Below, piece after piece: positions 34,855 to 43,607 of a DNA stretch of 52,942 bases. The stretch comes from Anaerolineaceae bacterium UBA6133. Its GTDB lineage: Bacteria; Chloroflexota; Anaerolineae; Anaerolineales; Anaerolineaceae. The stretch is from positions 32,083 through 85,024 of the forward strand of contig DIVL01000053.1 in assembly GCA_002435825.1 (NCBI GenBank). The letters run 5' to 3'. Every line of letters begins with the position of its first letter. The first letter of the stretch is position 1. The translations under genes were made by a program, and so were the position numbers. The notes under the pieces were generated by a model. It was not told where the DNA came from. It was given only the letters and a program-made list of their open reading frames with translations, and ran no database searches.

Positions 34855-36510
34855 ATGACGGAGCAAAACCATTTCGAGAACTGGCAGGAAAAGGTCTATA
34901 AACCTGCCACCAACAAATTCCCCGAAAGAAAAGCAGAATTCACTACCGACTCAGGCATCACCTTGAAAGCAGTCATCCCACCGTCTGAGATTCCTGTAGA
35001 TCGCGAAGCCAGCCTGGGATATCCGGGTGAGTATCCCTACACCCGCGGCGTTCAGCCAACGATGTACCGGGGGAGGCTTTGGACTATGCGGCAGTACGCT
35101 GGCTATTCCAGCGCGACAGAATCGAACAGGCGCTATCGTTTTTTGCTCGAACAGGGTCAGACCGGGCTATCGGTAGCTTTTGATCTGCCTACCCAAATTG
35201 GCTACGATGCGGATGATCCAATTGCGCTGGGTGAGGTGGGTAAGGTAGGCGTGTCAATCTCTTCAATAGAAGATATGGAAACTCTATTCACTGAAATCCC
35301 GCTGGATAAAGTTTCTACCAGTATGACCATCAATGCGCCGGCAGCAGTGCTGCTTGCCATGTATATCGCGGTAGCCAAGAAACAAGGCGTGCCCCCCACG
35401 GCTCTACGCGGGACCATCCAGAACGACATTCTGAAGGAATACATCGCACGCGGCACGTACATCTTCCCGCCGACCCCAAGCATGCGCCTGATCACGGACA
35501 TCTTCCAGTATTGTCAGACCGAAGTGCCAAATTGGAACACCATCAGCATTTCCGGATATCACATCCGTGAAGCTGGTTCGACCGCGGTTCAGGAAGTGGC
35601 ATTCACACTGGCGAACGCGATTGCCTATATCGAAGCAGCTATCAAGACCGGTATGGATGTGGACAAATTTGCCTCCCAGCTTTCCTTCTTCTTTAATTCC
35701 CACAATAATTTCCTGGAAGAAGTCGCAAAATTCCGGGCGGCGCGAAGACTTTACGCGAAAATCATGAAGGAGCGCTTTGGCTCCAAGCTTGCCAATTCGC
35801 AAAAACTACGTTTTCACACCCAAACTGCCGGGTCGACTTTAACCGCGAAACAGCCAGAGAACAACGTGGTGCGGGTGACGCTGCAGGCATTGGCAGCAGT
35901 TTTGGGTGGGACGCAGTCGCTGCACACCAACAGTATGGACGAAGCTCTATGGCTGCCTACGGAAAAATCGGTGCAGGTGGCCTTACGTACTCAGCAGATC
36001 ATCGGTTACGAGTCTGGGGTGGCGGATACGGTCGACCCATTGGCAGGATCCTACATGGTCGAGTACCTGACGGATGAGATCGAGAAAAAGGCTGTGGAAT
36101 ACCTGCAGAAAATTGATGAAATGGGTGGTGCGCTAAAGGCGATCGAAAACGGCTTTATCCAGGGTGAGATCCAGAATGCTGCGTTTTCAGCCCAGCGCCG
36201 ACTTGAAAACCACGAAGATGTTGTGGTTGGTGTCAATAAGTTCACTGTTGATGAAAAGATCGAACTTGAGTCCCTCAAGCTCGACCCAAAAATCGAGTCC
36301 GAACAACGTGAACGCCTGGCTGCCTTAAGAGCAGGAAGAGATTCTTTCCTGGTGGAAGCACTACTGGAAAGGCTTGAGAAGGCAGCCCTGGGTGATGAAA
36401 ACATGATGCCAATCATCGTCGAATGCGTCGAAAACAAAGTGACTTTAGGCGAGATTTGCGGCAGATTACGAAAAGTCTGGGGCGAGTATCGCGCGCCAAC
36501 CTTCATTTAA
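34855..36510 (+). CDS. Methylmalonyl-CoA mutase, catalytic (large) subunit
   Basis: B12-dependent radical isomerase interconverting methylmalonyl-CoA and succinyl-CoA. 551 residues from the ATG at 34855, which follows GAGGAG. It comprises only the TIM-barrel substrate domain; the B12-binding domain is a separate, unseen protein, as in archaeal and many anaerobe enzymes. Motifs: TMYRGRLWTMRQYAGYSSATESNRRY, GLSVAFDLPTQ.GYD, PSMRLITDIF and SISGYHIREAG with the B12-facing His. The tyrosine of TMYR and arginine of PSMR are those expected for methylmalonyl-CoA rather than isobutyryl-CoA. It is followed 9 bp later by the epimerase. A possible -10 (TATACT) is at 34811-34816. Confidence 0.9.
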   Translation: MTEQNHFENWQEKVYKPATNKFPERKAEFTTDSGITLKAVIPPSEIPVDREASLGYPGEYPYTRGVQPTMYRGRLWTMRQYAGYSSATESNRRYRFLLEQGQTGLSVAFDLPTQIGYDADDPIALGEVGKVGVSISSIEDMETLFTEIPLDKVSTSMTINAPAAVLLAMYIAVAKKQGVPPTALRGTIQNDILKEYIARGTYIFPPTPSMRLITDIFQYCQTEVPNWNTISISGYHIREAGSTAVQEVAFTLANAIAYIEAAIKTGMDVDKFASQLSFFFNSHNNFLEEVAKFRAARRLYAKIMKERFGSKLANSQKLRFHTQTAGSTLTAKQPENNVVRVTLQALAAVLGGTQSLHTNSMDEALWLPTEKSVQVALRTQQIIGYESGVADTVDPLAGSYMVEYLTDEIEKKAVEYLQKIDEMGGALKAIENGFIQGEIQNAAFSAQRRLENHEDVVVGVNKFTVDEKIELESLKLDPKIESEQRERLAALRAGRDSFLVEALLERLEKAALGDENMMPIIVECVENKVTLGEICGRLRKVWGEYRAPTFI

Positions 36511-36519
36511 GGAGAATCG

Positions 36520-36933
36520 ATGAGCCAAATCAAGAAAATCAATCATGTCGCCATCGTCGTAAGGGATATCGAGGAGTCGCTCCAGTTCTGGGAATCCGCC
36601 CTGGGACTCGAGCTGCACCACGTGGAGGAAGTTCCTTCACAGGCGTCCAAGGTGGCGTTCATTCCAGTTGGCGATAGTGAGATTGAGCTGGTGCAACCCA
36701 CCACAGAAGACTCGGGCATGGCTGCTTACCTGGAAAAACGGGGTGAAGGCATGCACCACCTGTGTATCGAGGTGGATGATATAGAAGCAAAGATGCAGGA
36801 GCTCAAGGATGCTGGTGTGCGCATGATCAACGACGCGCCGCAAGTGCTGCCCGGTCGAAAAATGGCTTTTATTCATCCAAAAGCTGCCAGCGGCGTGTTG
36901 GTGGAGCTTTATGAGATCACTGGTGAGGAGTAA
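36520..36933 (+). CDS. mce: Methylmalonyl-CoA epimerase
   Basis: Interconverts the (R) and (S) forms of methylmalonyl-CoA, completing the propionate/succinate route with the mutase just upstream. 137 residues of the vicinal-oxygen-chelate fold with two beta-alpha-beta repeats. Metal ligands are visible as His9 in KINHVAIVV, the second His in GMHHLCIEV and Glu in the C-terminal VLVELYE. AAGGAGA lies in the 9-bp gap to the mutase stop. Confidence 0.93.
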   Translation: MSQIKKINHVAIVVRDIEESLQFWESALGLELHHVEEVPSQASKVAFIPVGDSEIELVQPTTEDSGMAAYLEKRGEGMHHLCIEVDDIEAKMQELKDAGVRMINDAPQVLPGRKMAFIHPKAASGVLVELYEITGEE

Positions 36934-36983
36934 TTTCTGCTGACTGAGGTGTTTTCTCCCTCAACCGAGAAAAAGGAGCAACA

Positions 36984-38324
36984 ATGATCATTACGAACGG
37001 AAAAATTGTGACCTGGGGAGACCCAAACGCGATTTTGGAGGACAAAGCGCTCCTTATCCAGGATGGTCTCATCCAGGAGATTGCGAATGAAGCTGAACTG
37101 AAGACTGCTCATCCAGGGGAAGAAGTCCTGGACGCACAGGGGCAGATAGTGATGCCAGGCTTAATCTGCGCCCACACGCATTTTTACGGAGCGTTTTCAC
37201 GCGGCCTGGCTGTGCCGGGAGAACCGTCACGTAATTTCCAGGAAATTCTGGCGAATTTGTGGTGGAAGCTCGACAAAGGGCTTGATGAAGAAGGCGTGAA
37301 GTATTCCGCGCTGGCACTGTTAACAGACGCCACCAGGTATGGCTGCACAACTCTTTTTGATCACCACGCCTCGCCAAATTGCATCGAGGGATCCCTGGAT
37401 ATCGAAGCTGACGCTGTAATGGAGTCCGGCTTACGAGCGTCACTTTGCTACGAGGTCACTGATCGCGATGGTGAAGAGAAAGCCCTGGCTGGGATACGTG
37501 AGAACGGTCGGTTTATCAGTGGGGTGGAGGCTGGTAAATACAGCCCGATGCTGAAAGCGCATTTTGGTTTGCATGCCAGCCTGACAGTCAGCGATGAGAC
37601 GCTTGAAAAATGCCTTGCAGAAAACAATGGTCGGGTTGGATTTCACAGCCACGCGGCTGAAGGGATCGTTGACCAGGAAGATTCTCTGACCAAGTATGGC
37701 AAACGGGTGATCGAGCGATTTGCAGACGCTGGTGTTTTGGGCGAAGACACGATCCTGGCACATGGCGTGCATGTCACTCCTCACGAGATCGACCTCCTGG
37801 CGCAGAGCGGCACCTGGCTTTCGCACCAACCGCGGTCCAACATGAACAATGCCGTGGGGGTTGCACCGATTGAGGAGATGCTGAAACAGGGTGTGAAGGT
37901 TTGCCTTGGCAATGACGGCTTTTCGAATGCCATGTGGCAGGAATGGTTTTTTGCTTACCTGATCCAAAAGGATCAACAGGCAGACCCAAGGGCGATGAAT
38001 GGATACGACGTGATCAAGATCGCCGTTGAAAATAATTCAAGGCTTGCCAGCCAAACCTGGGGAGGACTGCGCATAGGTAAGATAGAAAAGGGCGCAGCAG
38101 CGGATTTGATTTTGGTAGATTATCATCCGATCACACCAATGCATGCTGGCAACTTACCCTGGCACATCTTGTTTGGCTTCCGGGATGGAATGGTGACCAG
38201 CACCATAGCCGGCGGCAGACTCTTGATGAAAGATCGCAAGCTGCTGTTGCTGGATGAGGCCGAAATTGCTGCAAAAGCTCAGGAAGCTGCTATTCGATCC
38301 TGGGATCGCGTGAAAACATACTAG
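36984..38324 (+). CDS. ssnA: SsnA-like amidohydrolase (putative aminohydrolase)
   Basis: 446 residues of the metal-dependent amidohydrolase superfamily. Metal-site motifs are HTHF in the first strand, FHSHAAEG and HGVHV in the middle and the late GNDGF. The FYGAFSRGL stretch and NLWWKLDKGL match SsnA of E. coli, a protein of the anaerobic purine-catabolic/selenium hydroxylase gene group whose substrate is unsettled. Deamination or ring opening of a purine or related heterocycle is the likely reaction. It lies at the head of the F420/molybdohydroxylase run, 50 bp after the epimerase and 11 bp before npdG. AAAGGAG precedes the ATG. Confidence 0.82.
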   Translation: MIITNGKIVTWGDPNAILEDKALLIQDGLIQEIANEAELKTAHPGEEVLDAQGQIVMPGLICAHTHFYGAFSRGLAVPGEPSRNFQEILANLWWKLDKGLDEEGVKYSALALLTDATRYGCTTLFDHHASPNCIEGSLDIEADAVMESGLRASLCYEVTDRDGEEKALAGIRENGRFISGVEAGKYSPMLKAHFGLHASLTVSDETLEKCLAENNGRVGFHSHAAEGIVDQEDSLTKYGKRVIERFADAGVLGEDTILAHGVHVTPHEIDLLAQSGTWLSHQPRSNMNNAVGVAPIEEMLKQGVKVCLGNDGFSNAMWQEWFFAYLIQKDQQADPRAMNGYDVIKIAVENNSRLASQTWGGLRIGKIEKGAAADLILVDYHPITPMHAGNLPWHILFGFRDGMVTSTIAGGRLLMKDRKLLLLDEAEIAAKAQEAAIRSWDRVKTY

Positions 38325-38335
38325 AGGAGAGACAG

Positions 38336-39001
38336 ATGGCTTACACAATTGGGATTATAGGAGGAACCGGACGCGAAGGTCGTGGACTGGGATATCGCTG
38401 GGCAAAAGCCGGGCACAAGATCATTATTGGGTCACGGAGCGAAGAAAAAGCCCTCTCAGCGGTGGAAGTATTGAGGGAAAAGCTGCAAGGTGAAGGCGAC
38501 GTCAGCGGTACCACTAACGATGAAGCTGTTTTGGCATGCGATATTGCTGTTCTGACAGTTCCTTTTTCAGCGCATCGCTCCACCCTGGAGGGTTTGAAGG
38601 AGGAGCTGCAAGGCAGGATCCTGATTGACGTTACGGTGCCTCTTATGCCACCCAAGGTCACGCGTGTGCAAATGCCCGAGGAAGGCAGCGCTGCTCAACA
38701 AGCCCAGGCGATCCTGGGTGACGGTGTAAAAGTGGTGGCAGCATTCCAGACAATTGCTTTTGAACATTTGCTCTCTGATGAAGAGATCGAATGCGATGTT
38801 CTGGTGGCTGGCGGCGATAAAGCAACGCGCGAGATTGTGATTGCCTTGGCGGAAGATATTGGTCTCAAAGCCTGGGATGCTGGTGTCATCCAAAATGCGG
38901 TCGTTGTGGAAGGGTTGACCTCCATCCTGATTGGCTTGAACATCAAGTATAAAGTCCCTTCTTCCGGTATACGCATCACAGGCATCAATGACCAGACCTA
39001 A
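38336..39001 (+). CDS. npdG: NADPH-dependent F420 reductase (F420:NADP oxidoreductase)
   Basis: Moves hydride between F420 and NADP. 221 residues. The N-terminal Rossmann motif is GGTGREGRGLGYRWAKAG (residues 9-26), followed by the NADP-phosphate-binding IIGSRS. The domain ends in a conserved LLIGLN-type helix seen here as LIGLNIKYKV. GAGGAG precedes the ATG. Its stop overlaps the cofE start by 14 bp, tying it to F420 synthesis. Confidence 0.88.
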   Translation: MAYTIGIIGGTGREGRGLGYRWAKAGHKIIIGSRSEEKALSAVEVLREKLQGEGDVSGTTNDEAVLACDIAVLTVPFSAHRSTLEGLKEELQGRILIDVTVPLMPPKVTRVQMPEEGSAAQQAQAILGDGVKVVAAFQTIAFEHLLSDEEIECDVLVAGGDKATREIVIALAEDIGLKAWDAGVIQNAVVVEGLTSILIGLNIKYKVPSSGIRITGINDQT

Positions 39002-39767
39002 ACAGCTGACATACTTCGCACTGCAGGGAATACCCCACATTCGACCGGGAGCCAACCTGGCTGAGATCATCTACGCAGCCATCAAGGATAATGGGCTCTT
39101 CCTGCAGGATGGAGATATCCTGATCCTTGCGCAAAAAATTGTCTCAAAGTCAGAAGGCAGGCTGGTGAATCTTACGACCGTTCAGCCATCTGCCAAGGCG
39201 ATTGAACTGGCAGAGTATCTTGGTAAACGACCCGAATTAGTTGAACTGATCCTTCAGGAAAGCAACGAAGTCGTCCGCACCCGACCGGGAACCATCATCG
39301 TGGAGCACAAATCCGGATTTATTTGTGCCAATGCCGGCATTGATCACTCCAATGTAAAAGGCAGTTGGGGGAAGGACGAGGATTGGGTGTTGCTCCTGCC
39401 GGAGGATTCCGATCTTTCAGCCGCAATGATCCGCGCGGAACTGGAAGTATTGAGTGGAGCAAGATTGGGTGTGATCATCATCGATTCACACGGGCGAGCC
39501 TGGCGCAATGGTGTGCTTGGCACGACAATCGGCGCGTCTGGCTTGCCCGCGCTGCTCGACATGCGCGGTGAAGAAGATATGTATCGCTACAAACTTCGGG
39601 TTACCACCATTGCTACAGCTGATGAATTGGCGGCAGGAGGTTCGCTGATGATGGGACAGGCGGGTGAAGGCACGCCGGTGGTTCTGGCGAGGGGTTTCCC
39701 ATATCCGCTCAGGGAGGGCAACGCCCAGGAATTGATAAGAAAGAAGGAGAACGACCTCTTCCGATGA
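38988..39767 (+). CDS. cofE: Coenzyme F420-0:L-glutamate ligase
   Basis: Adds gamma-linked glutamates to F420-0. 259 residues. Marks of the family are the early GDILILAQKIVSKSEGR, SGFICANAGID, a DSDLSAAMIRAEL helix and DSHGRAWRNGVLGTTIGASG, followed by the ATADELAAGGSLMMGQ region. No FMN-reductase domain is fused at the C-terminus, as in archaeal CofE and unlike mycobacterial FbiB. It overlaps npdG by 14 bp and cofD by 4 bp. Confidence 0.93.
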   Translation: MTRPKQLTYFALQGIPHIRPGANLAEIIYAAIKDNGLFLQDGDILILAQKIVSKSEGRLVNLTTVQPSAKAIELAEYLGKRPELVELILQESNEVVRTRPGTIIVEHKSGFICANAGIDHSNVKGSWGKDEDWVLLLPEDSDLSAAMIRAELEVLSGARLGVIIIDSHGRAWRNGVLGTTIGASGLPALLDMRGEEDMYRYKLRVTTIATADELAAGGSLMMGQAGEGTPVVLARGFPYPLREGNAQELIRKKENDLFR

Positions 39768-40738
39768 TTCCTAAGTTCAAGGAAGCATATAAACATCTCA
39801 AGGTGACAACATTGGCAGGCGGTGTGGGTGGGGCCAAGCTGCTGATTGGGCTGGATAAAGTGCTGGAACCCGGTCAGCTGACTGCGATCGTAAACACAGG
39901 CGATGATTTTTTGCATTTTGGACTGCACATTTCTCCTGATCTTGATTCCGTTTGTTATGCGTTGGCAGGGTTGGCAGATCAGTTGCATGGATGGGGGCGC
40001 AAGGACGAAAGTTGGCAGGTGTTGGAGGAATTACGCAGGATTGGTGCTCCGGACTGGTTTGCCCTGGGTGACAGGGATCTGGCGTGGAACCTTGAGCGCA
40101 CGCGTTTGTTGAGTGAGGGGAACACGCTTACCGAGGTGATAGCTCATTTTTGTGAAGTTTTCGGGATCCATACCCGGGTATTACCCATGTGCAACGAACC
40201 AGCGCCGACCCTAATAAAGACCAAAGAGGGAGAGTGGCTGGGTTTCCAGGATTACTTTGTGCGATTGAAATGCCAGCCAGAAATCGCTGAAATTGCCCTA
40301 CTCGGAAACAGGGAGGTTGCTGAAAGTGAGTTGGTCATCCAGGCACTGCAAGAGGCAGACTTGATCATTTTAGCACCCTCGAACCCCTGGGTAAGCATTG
40401 ATCCGATTCTGGCCTTGAAAGGTGTGCGAAACCTCCTGCAGGAAAAGCCAGTTGTGGCGGTGTCACCAATCATCCAGGGCAACGCCCTGAAAGGACCGGC
40501 AGCCAAAATGTTCAGCGACCTTGGAATTCATCCTTCTTCAGAGGCTGTACGGCAGCATTATGAGGGTATTTTGGATGGGTTTATTTTTGACGATCTCGAC
40601 TTACAAGATGCGGCAAACTGGCAACCCTCGGCTATAATTAACGAATCTAGTCAAACGATTATGAAGACAGACGAGGAAAAAATTGCTTTGGCAAAAGCTG
40701 TCATCTCACTTGGGGCGAGGATCCTTCAAGGCAGATGA
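39764..40738 (+). CDS. cofD: 2-phospho-L-lactate transferase (F420 biosynthesis)
   Basis: Joins the activated phospho-lactate (or phosphoenolpyruvate) unit to Fo, giving F420-0 or its dehydro form. 324 residues. Conserved stretches: LAGGVGGAKLL near residue 17, NTGDDFLHFGLHISPDLDSV, ALGDRDLA and SNPWVSIDPILAL. The N-terminus has about 14 extra residues before the first strand; a downstream start is possible but the 4-bp overlap with cofE supports this one. Its end overlaps cofC by 4 bp. Confidence 0.93.
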   Translation: MIPKFKEAYKHLKVTTLAGGVGGAKLLIGLDKVLEPGQLTAIVNTGDDFLHFGLHISPDLDSVCYALAGLADQLHGWGRKDESWQVLEELRRIGAPDWFALGDRDLAWNLERTRLLSEGNTLTEVIAHFCEVFGIHTRVLPMCNEPAPTLIKTKEGEWLGFQDYFVRLKCQPEIAEIALLGNREVAESELVIQALQEADLIILAPSNPWVSIDPILALKGVRNLLQEKPVVAVSPIIQGNALKGPAAKMFSDLGIHPSSEAVRQHYEGILDGFIFDDLDLQDAANWQPSAIINESSQTIMKTDEEKIALAKAVISLGARILQGR

Positions 40739-41376
40739 TACCATGGGCAATCTTACCTGTAAAAAGGTATTCTGTAGGCAAGTCAAGGCTGCGGCACCTG
40801 TTTTCTGACGCTGAATTGGCTGAACTAAACCAACAACTGTTTGAGAGCACCTTTACAAAACTACAAGAATTACCAGGGATTGACAGGATAATGGTCGTCT
40901 CCAGGGAGGAACATGCCCTCGAGTGGTGCAAGTTCCACGGAGGTGAAGCGTTACTTGAAGATGAAACCAGTAGTCTCAATTTGGCGATCTCAAAAGCTCA
41001 GAAGCACATTCGCCAGGCGGGTGGAGGTCGGGTGCTGGTCCTTCCAAGCGATTTGCCATTAATGACCACGAGTGACTTGATCAAACTTACCTGCCTGGCA
41101 GAAGGCGGTCGAAAGCTGGTCATCGTACCTGATCACTACCAATCAGGCACGAATGCATTAATTATGAGTGATCCGGATTTGATCAGACCCAGATTTGGTT
41201 CTGGTTCTTTCCGCAAACACACAAGACAAGCGATGGAGAAAAACGCAGAACTTGTTGTCTACCTGAATGAAAACATCCAGTGGGATCTTGATACTTCTCT
41301 GGAGTTATATCGTATTATTAAGACACAATCCGAACTTACAATATTGAGCCAATTACGAAAGGAAACCTCACTATGA
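40735..41376 (+). CDS. cofC: 2-phospho-L-lactate guanylyltransferase (F420 biosynthesis)
   Basis: Activates 2-phospho-lactate or phosphoenolpyruvate with GTP, releasing pyrophosphate, to feed CofD. 213 residues of the nucleotidyltransferase fold: AILPVKRYSVGKSRL at the N-terminus is the GTP-binding loop, VLPSDLPLMT the metal-binding acid pair, and TNALIMSDPDLIRPRFGSGSF the substrate site. It overlaps both neighbours by ATGA. The Fo synthase genes cofG/cofH are not in the window. Confidence 0.9.
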   Translation: MIPWAILPVKRYSVGKSRLRHLFSDAELAELNQQLFESTFTKLQELPGIDRIMVVSREEHALEWCKFHGGEALLEDETSSLNLAISKAQKHIRQAGGGRVLVLPSDLPLMTTSDLIKLTCLAEGGRKLVIVPDHYQSGTNALIMSDPDLIRPRFGSGSFRKHTRQAMEKNAELVVYLNENIQWDLDTSLELYRIIKTQSELTILSQLRKETSL

Positions 41377-42374
41377 CTCAAAAATACGCTCTTTACCTGC
41401 AGGACGCACACGACTTGCGTGATGGACTGGACATTGTCCGTTACGCCGAAGAAAAAGGGATTGACGGCATTTGGCAAGCCGAGAGCCGCCTCGTGCGCGA
41501 TGCAATCGTGCCAATGGCTGCTTACGCGGCTGTAACGGAGCGCATCAAGATAGGCTCGGCTGTCATTAATAACTGGACTCGCAACATTGGATTGTTGGCA
41601 TCGACCTTTCTGACCCTGGATGACCTGGCTCCGAATCGCATCATTTGCGGCATTGGAGCTTGGTGGGATCCGTTGGCGAAAAATGTTGGCATCAATCGCA
41701 CAAAGCCCCTCAAGGCGATGGAAGAAACTGTCACCATCTTACGCCGTCTGCTCAATATGGAACGGGTCAGTTTTGAAGGCGAATTCCACCAGGTACACGA
41801 GATTGAACTGGATGTGGTGCACGGAAGACGTGAGCCCCGCAACGTTCCGATCTACATTGGAGCAACCGGTGGAAAAATGATCGAAATGACCGGTCGGATT
41901 GCGGATGGAATTGTCATGAATTACTGCGTTCCGGTCGAATACAACGATGAAGCAATCGAACACCTTGAAAAGGGCCTGAAAGCTTCAGGACGCAAGCTGG
42001 AAGATTTTGATCGTCCTCAGTTGATTGTCTGCTCGGTGGACGAAGATCATGATGTCGCAATTGACAGCACCCGTGAACTGCTAACCCAATATCTGGCACA
42101 ACAACCTCACATTGCCAAGGCATCAGGTGTCTCGATGGAAGTCGTTGAGAAAATCCAGGCAATTCTGGGCTGGCCTGCCACCCACGAACAAATCCAGGCA
42201 GCCAAGCATTTGGTGCCAGAGGATCTGATCCATCGCATCACCGCCAGCGGCACGCCGTCTGAGGCGAAGGCGAAGGTGCAGGAATATATTGATCACGGCT
42301 GCACCACCCCGATTTTGTATGGCGTTGGCGGCAACACCAAGTTGCTGATTGATACCTTTGCACCTGGAGCTTAA
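41373..42374 (+). CDS. F420-dependent LLM-class oxidoreductase
   Basis: 333 residues with the bacterial-luciferase-like TIM barrel. Features match F420 users of this class: an N-terminal strand followed by YAEEKGIDGIWQAESR, then VINNWTRNIGLLASTFLTLDDL and GIGAWWDPLAKNVGI, and the conserved EGEFHQVHEI and IYIGATGG. The nearest known relatives include methylenetetrahydromethanopterin reductase-like enzymes. The substrate is unknown. Translationally coupled to cofC by a 4-bp overlap and to the thioesterase by TAATG, so it is the likely local consumer or producer of reduced F420. Confidence 0.85.
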   Translation: MTQKYALYLQDAHDLRDGLDIVRYAEEKGIDGIWQAESRLVRDAIVPMAAYAAVTERIKIGSAVINNWTRNIGLLASTFLTLDDLAPNRIICGIGAWWDPLAKNVGINRTKPLKAMEETVTILRRLLNMERVSFEGEFHQVHEIELDVVHGRREPRNVPIYIGATGGKMIEMTGRIADGIVMNYCVPVEYNDEAIEHLEKGLKASGRKLEDFDRPQLIVCSVDEDHDVAIDSTRELLTQYLAQQPHIAKASGVSMEVVEKIQAILGWPATHEQIQAAKHLVPEDLIHRITASGTPSEAKAKVQEYIDHGCTTPILYGVGGNTKLLIDTFAPGA

Positions 42375-42838
42375 TGCGGCAACTACCAAGCAGTCGGACT
42401 TGCTACGTTTGTGGTCGGGATAACCCGATGTCGCTGCGTATGACCTTTTACCTGCAAGACAACGGGATAGTTACCTCCGAAATTGTGGTCCCGGAGGAGT
42501 ATGCTGGTTACCCCGGGATGGTGCATGGCGGTAATATAGTAGCGATGATGGATGAAGCTGCAGGTCGGGCTGTAACGGGAGATGAGCCTGATCGCTTTGC
42601 AGTAACGAGCCAGTTAACCGTCAATTACAGGCTTCCGGTGCCCACGAATCAACCATTGAAAGTCACCGGCAAGCTGCTGAAAAAGCGCGGAAAAGTCGCC
42701 CAGGCATACGGCGAAATCCGCAACCAGGAAGGAGAACTCCTGGCAGAAGCAAACGCAATTTTTGTTGAGATTGCCGAAGATTTTACCGAAGGAATAGACC
42801 CGGCTCTAATGGGTTGGAAGGTGTATGAAAATGACTAA
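42374..42838 (+). CDS. PaaI-like hotdog-fold thioesterase
   Basis: 154 residues. A short N-terminal CYVCGRDNP element, common in this subgroup, precedes the hotdog domain. The central helix motif is GMVHGGNIVAMMDEAAG, with the catalytic acid in the MDEA segment. Members hydrolyse acyl-CoA thioesters. Its stop overlaps the next start by 14 bp. Its place between an F420 enzyme and a molybdohydroxylase suggests an aryl- or heteroaryl-CoA substrate, but nothing in the sequence proves it. Confidence 0.85.
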   Translation: MRQLPSSRTCYVCGRDNPMSLRMTFYLQDNGIVTSEIVVPEEYAGYPGMVHGGNIVAMMDEAAGRAVTGDEPDRFAVTSQLTVNYRLPVPTNQPLKVTGKLLKKRGKVAQAYGEIRNQEGELLAEANAIFVEIAEDFTEGIDPALMGWKVYEND

Positions 42839-43607
42839 AGCCGAACTGACTTATGCCCGTCCTGTCACTTGGGACGAGCTCGAAGGTCTGCAACAAGAAT
42901 TTCAGGGTCAGATCATGTATCTGGCTGGTGGAGATTATCACCCAAAGGCAAACGATCCTGTTTCAATTCTGATTGATCTGCAAGAGCTTGATCTTGACCA
43001 GGTAGGATTTGCGGAGGATGTAATTATGCTTGGGGGCTTGATCAATCTGCAGCAACTTGGTGATGCTCTGGAATCTAAAGATCTCCAGGAGGCAATATCG
43101 ATTGAAGCAGGTGCCAATCTGCGGAACAGTCTGAGCCTGACCAATTATGTTAAATCTAGCAATGGTCGTTCTGTGGTGCAGATCTGCCTCAACGCGATGG
43201 AGGCTGAGTATCTGCTTGCGGGAGAGGAAACTGCTCAAGCTCACTCAGCGGCTCTCAAATCCAAACTTACCAATGATTTCATCGAAGAAATTCGGATCTC
43301 CACTCCCATTTCGCTAGCATTCGCTTCAGTGGGGCGAAGCCCAAAGGACCAGCCAGTGGTGGCTGTGGCAGTCTCAAGACGATCAGCTGACCGTATTCAC
43401 GTTGCTTGTGGGGGAGCGGAGGAAATGTGGGCTGAGTTTGACCTGCATCCCAGCGATGATGACGGTGAAACTATGATACGTGAGTTGTTCAAAGTTATCA
43501 ACGATCCTTGGGCAGGGGCAAAATACCGGCAGGATATTGCCGCTGTCTTACTTTCACGGTGCCTGCAGAAGCTTGTGCAAGACTCTAACTTGAAGGAGGA
43601 ATCATGA
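42825..43607 (+). CDS. YgfM-like FAD-subunit homologue of a molybdenum hydroxylase (degenerate FAD site)
   Basis: 260 residues related to the FAD subunit (CoxM/XdhB fold) and of the same length as E. coli YgfM, which sits next to xdhD as here. The first FAD loop is partly kept as YLAGGDYHP (32-40). The second, usually TVGGNIA, has become SLSLTNYV (102-109), so flavin binding by the normal mode is doubtful. The C-terminal CO-dehydrogenase flavoprotein domain is recognisable (KYRQDIAAVLLSRCLQ). It overlaps the thioesterase and the XdhD-like gene. It may act as a structural subunit or dock another electron acceptor. Confidence 0.7.
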   Translation: MKMTKAELTYARPVTWDELEGLQQEFQGQIMYLAGGDYHPKANDPVSILIDLQELDLDQVGFAEDVIMLGGLINLQQLGDALESKDLQEAISIEAGANLRNSLSLTNYVKSSNGRSVVQICLNAMEAEYLLAGEETAQAHSAALKSKLTNDFIEEIRISTPISLAFASVGRSPKDQPVVAVAVSRRSADRIHVACGGAEEMWAEFDLHPSDDDGETMIRELFKVINDPWAGAKYRQDIAAVLLSRCLQKLVQDSNLKEES

